A DNA stretch of 6,420 nt, taken from contig JAOPXW010000237.1 of assembly GCA_025964935.1 (NCBI GenBank), positions 1-6,420 on the forward strand, given 5' to 3'. Positions 6,002-6,420 of this stretch are shown here, piece after piece. Both the position numbers and the translations under genes were made by a program. How positions within the stretch are numbered: position 1 is the first letter of the stretch; each line of letters opens with the position of its first letter. The notes below the pieces were generated by a model, which saw nothing but the letters and a program-made list of their open reading frames with translations, was not told the origin of the DNA and searched no databases. The stretch comes from Friedmanniella sp. (lineage in GTDB: Bacteria > Actinomycetota > Actinomycetes > Propionibacteriales > Propionibacteriaceae).

Positions 6002-6420
6002 TCAGAAGGGCCAGGGCACGAGGTCGCCCACCGAGGTGTCGTAGTCGACCAGCTGGCCGGCGTCCGGCAGCGGGGTGGGCCAGGCCTCGGCCGACCGGGC
6101 GGCGGGCGGGTCGACCTGGTCGTAGGTCCAGCTGCCGACCTGACCGGCGGCGGGCGGGCCCAGCCGGGTGGCGGCGTCCTCGGCCACCCGGACCGGGACG
6201 CCGGTGAAGGGGGCCACCCCGGGGAAGGTCACGTCGACCCGTCGGGCCCCGGCGGGGAGGGCGGCGAAGGTGGCGGTCAGGTGCAGCACCCCGCCGCTGC
6301 GCCGGAGCACGTCGCCGTTGCGCCACAGGTCGCTGCACGAGCAGGCGTACGCCGTGGTCGGCCCACCCGACACGGTCGACCAGCGGACCCGGGTCCGGTC
6401 CCCCTCCGCCGGCCCCCGTC
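6002..6420 (-). CDS. Unrecognised protein, C-terminal part
   Basis: An open frame runs from the right edge to a TGA at 6002-6004, giving 138 visible residues. Codons have the expected strong G/C third-position bias up to the edge, so this is real coding sequence whose start lies outside. A GTG at 6371-6373 is an in-frame start candidate but has no ribosome binding site, and coding bias continues above it, so I regard it as internal. The chain contains YACSCSDLW with two close cysteines, then alternating hydrophobic stretches (LHLTATFAALP, VDVTFPG, TGVPVRV) that look like beta strands of a sandwich domain, and ends PWPF. No catalytic motif or membrane helix is visible. It could be the C-terminal domain of a secreted or surface protein. 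I do not recognise the family. Confidence 0.65.
   Translation of the reverse strand, partial: RGPAEGDRTRVRWSTVSGGPTTAYACSCSDLWRNGDVLRRSGGVLHLTATFAALPAGARRVDVTFPGVAPFTGVPVRVAEDAATRLGPPAAGQVGSWTYDQVDPPAARSAEAWPTPLPDAGQLVDYDTSVGDLVPWPF

Noticed and set aside
5980..6004. Possible bidirectional terminator between the convergent stops
   Set aside because: The inverted GAGT/ACTC arms are mostly the two stop codons themselves; the interior does not pair and there is no U-run.
6384..6397. Perfect 14-bp palindrome CGGACCCGGGTCCG
   Set aside because: It lies inside apparent coding sequence made of Arg, Thr and Val codons and has no loop, so chance in GC-rich DNA is the simplest explanation.

Overview
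The window is uniformly very GC-rich, with codons ending almost always in G or C, GTG starts, and two genes that look leaderless. This points to a high-GC actinobacterium (Actinomycetota). A member of Propionibacteriales is a guess I cannot test here. No RNA genes, insertion sequences, CRISPR arrays or phage genes are visible.

Left two thirds, minus strand: a sugar or polyol import operon, transcribed right to left. Its order is a double-domain ATPase (4250-2595), a permease overlapping it by 4 nt (2598-1564), a lipoprotein substrate-binding protein (1427-360), and the N-terminal 107 residues of a short-chain dehydrogenase (321 to the left edge). This is an RbsA/RbsC/RbsB-type (CUT2) ABC transporter followed by a catabolic oxidoreductase, and the operon probably continues beyond position 1. 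The ribose-type binding residues of the binding protein are only partly conserved. Together with the dehydrogenase and a SorC-type regulator, this suggests a polyol or unusual sugar rather than ribose, but the substrate cannot be read from the sequence.

Centre: a divergent control region (about 4251-4386) separates the operon from a SorC/DeoR-type sugar-responsive regulator on the plus strand (4387-5382). It holds a good sigma-70-like promoter for the operon, a -10 element placed for a leaderless regulator transcript, and a 10-bp direct repeat spaced 31 bp apart that is a candidate operator.

Right third: immediately after the regulator lies a TMEM175-family (DUF1211) membrane protein (5392-5985, plus), a probable potassium channel subunit. 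It has its own possible leaderless -10, which contains the regulator's stop codon. It is followed tail to tail by the C-terminal part of an unrecognised protein on the minus strand (6002 to the right edge).

The gene content is conventional. The non-obvious features are regulatory: the direct repeats in the divergent region, the paired leaderless promoters, and the permease/binding-protein gap, which carries a strong hairpin followed by a C-rich, G-poor leader containing 8-bp repeats.
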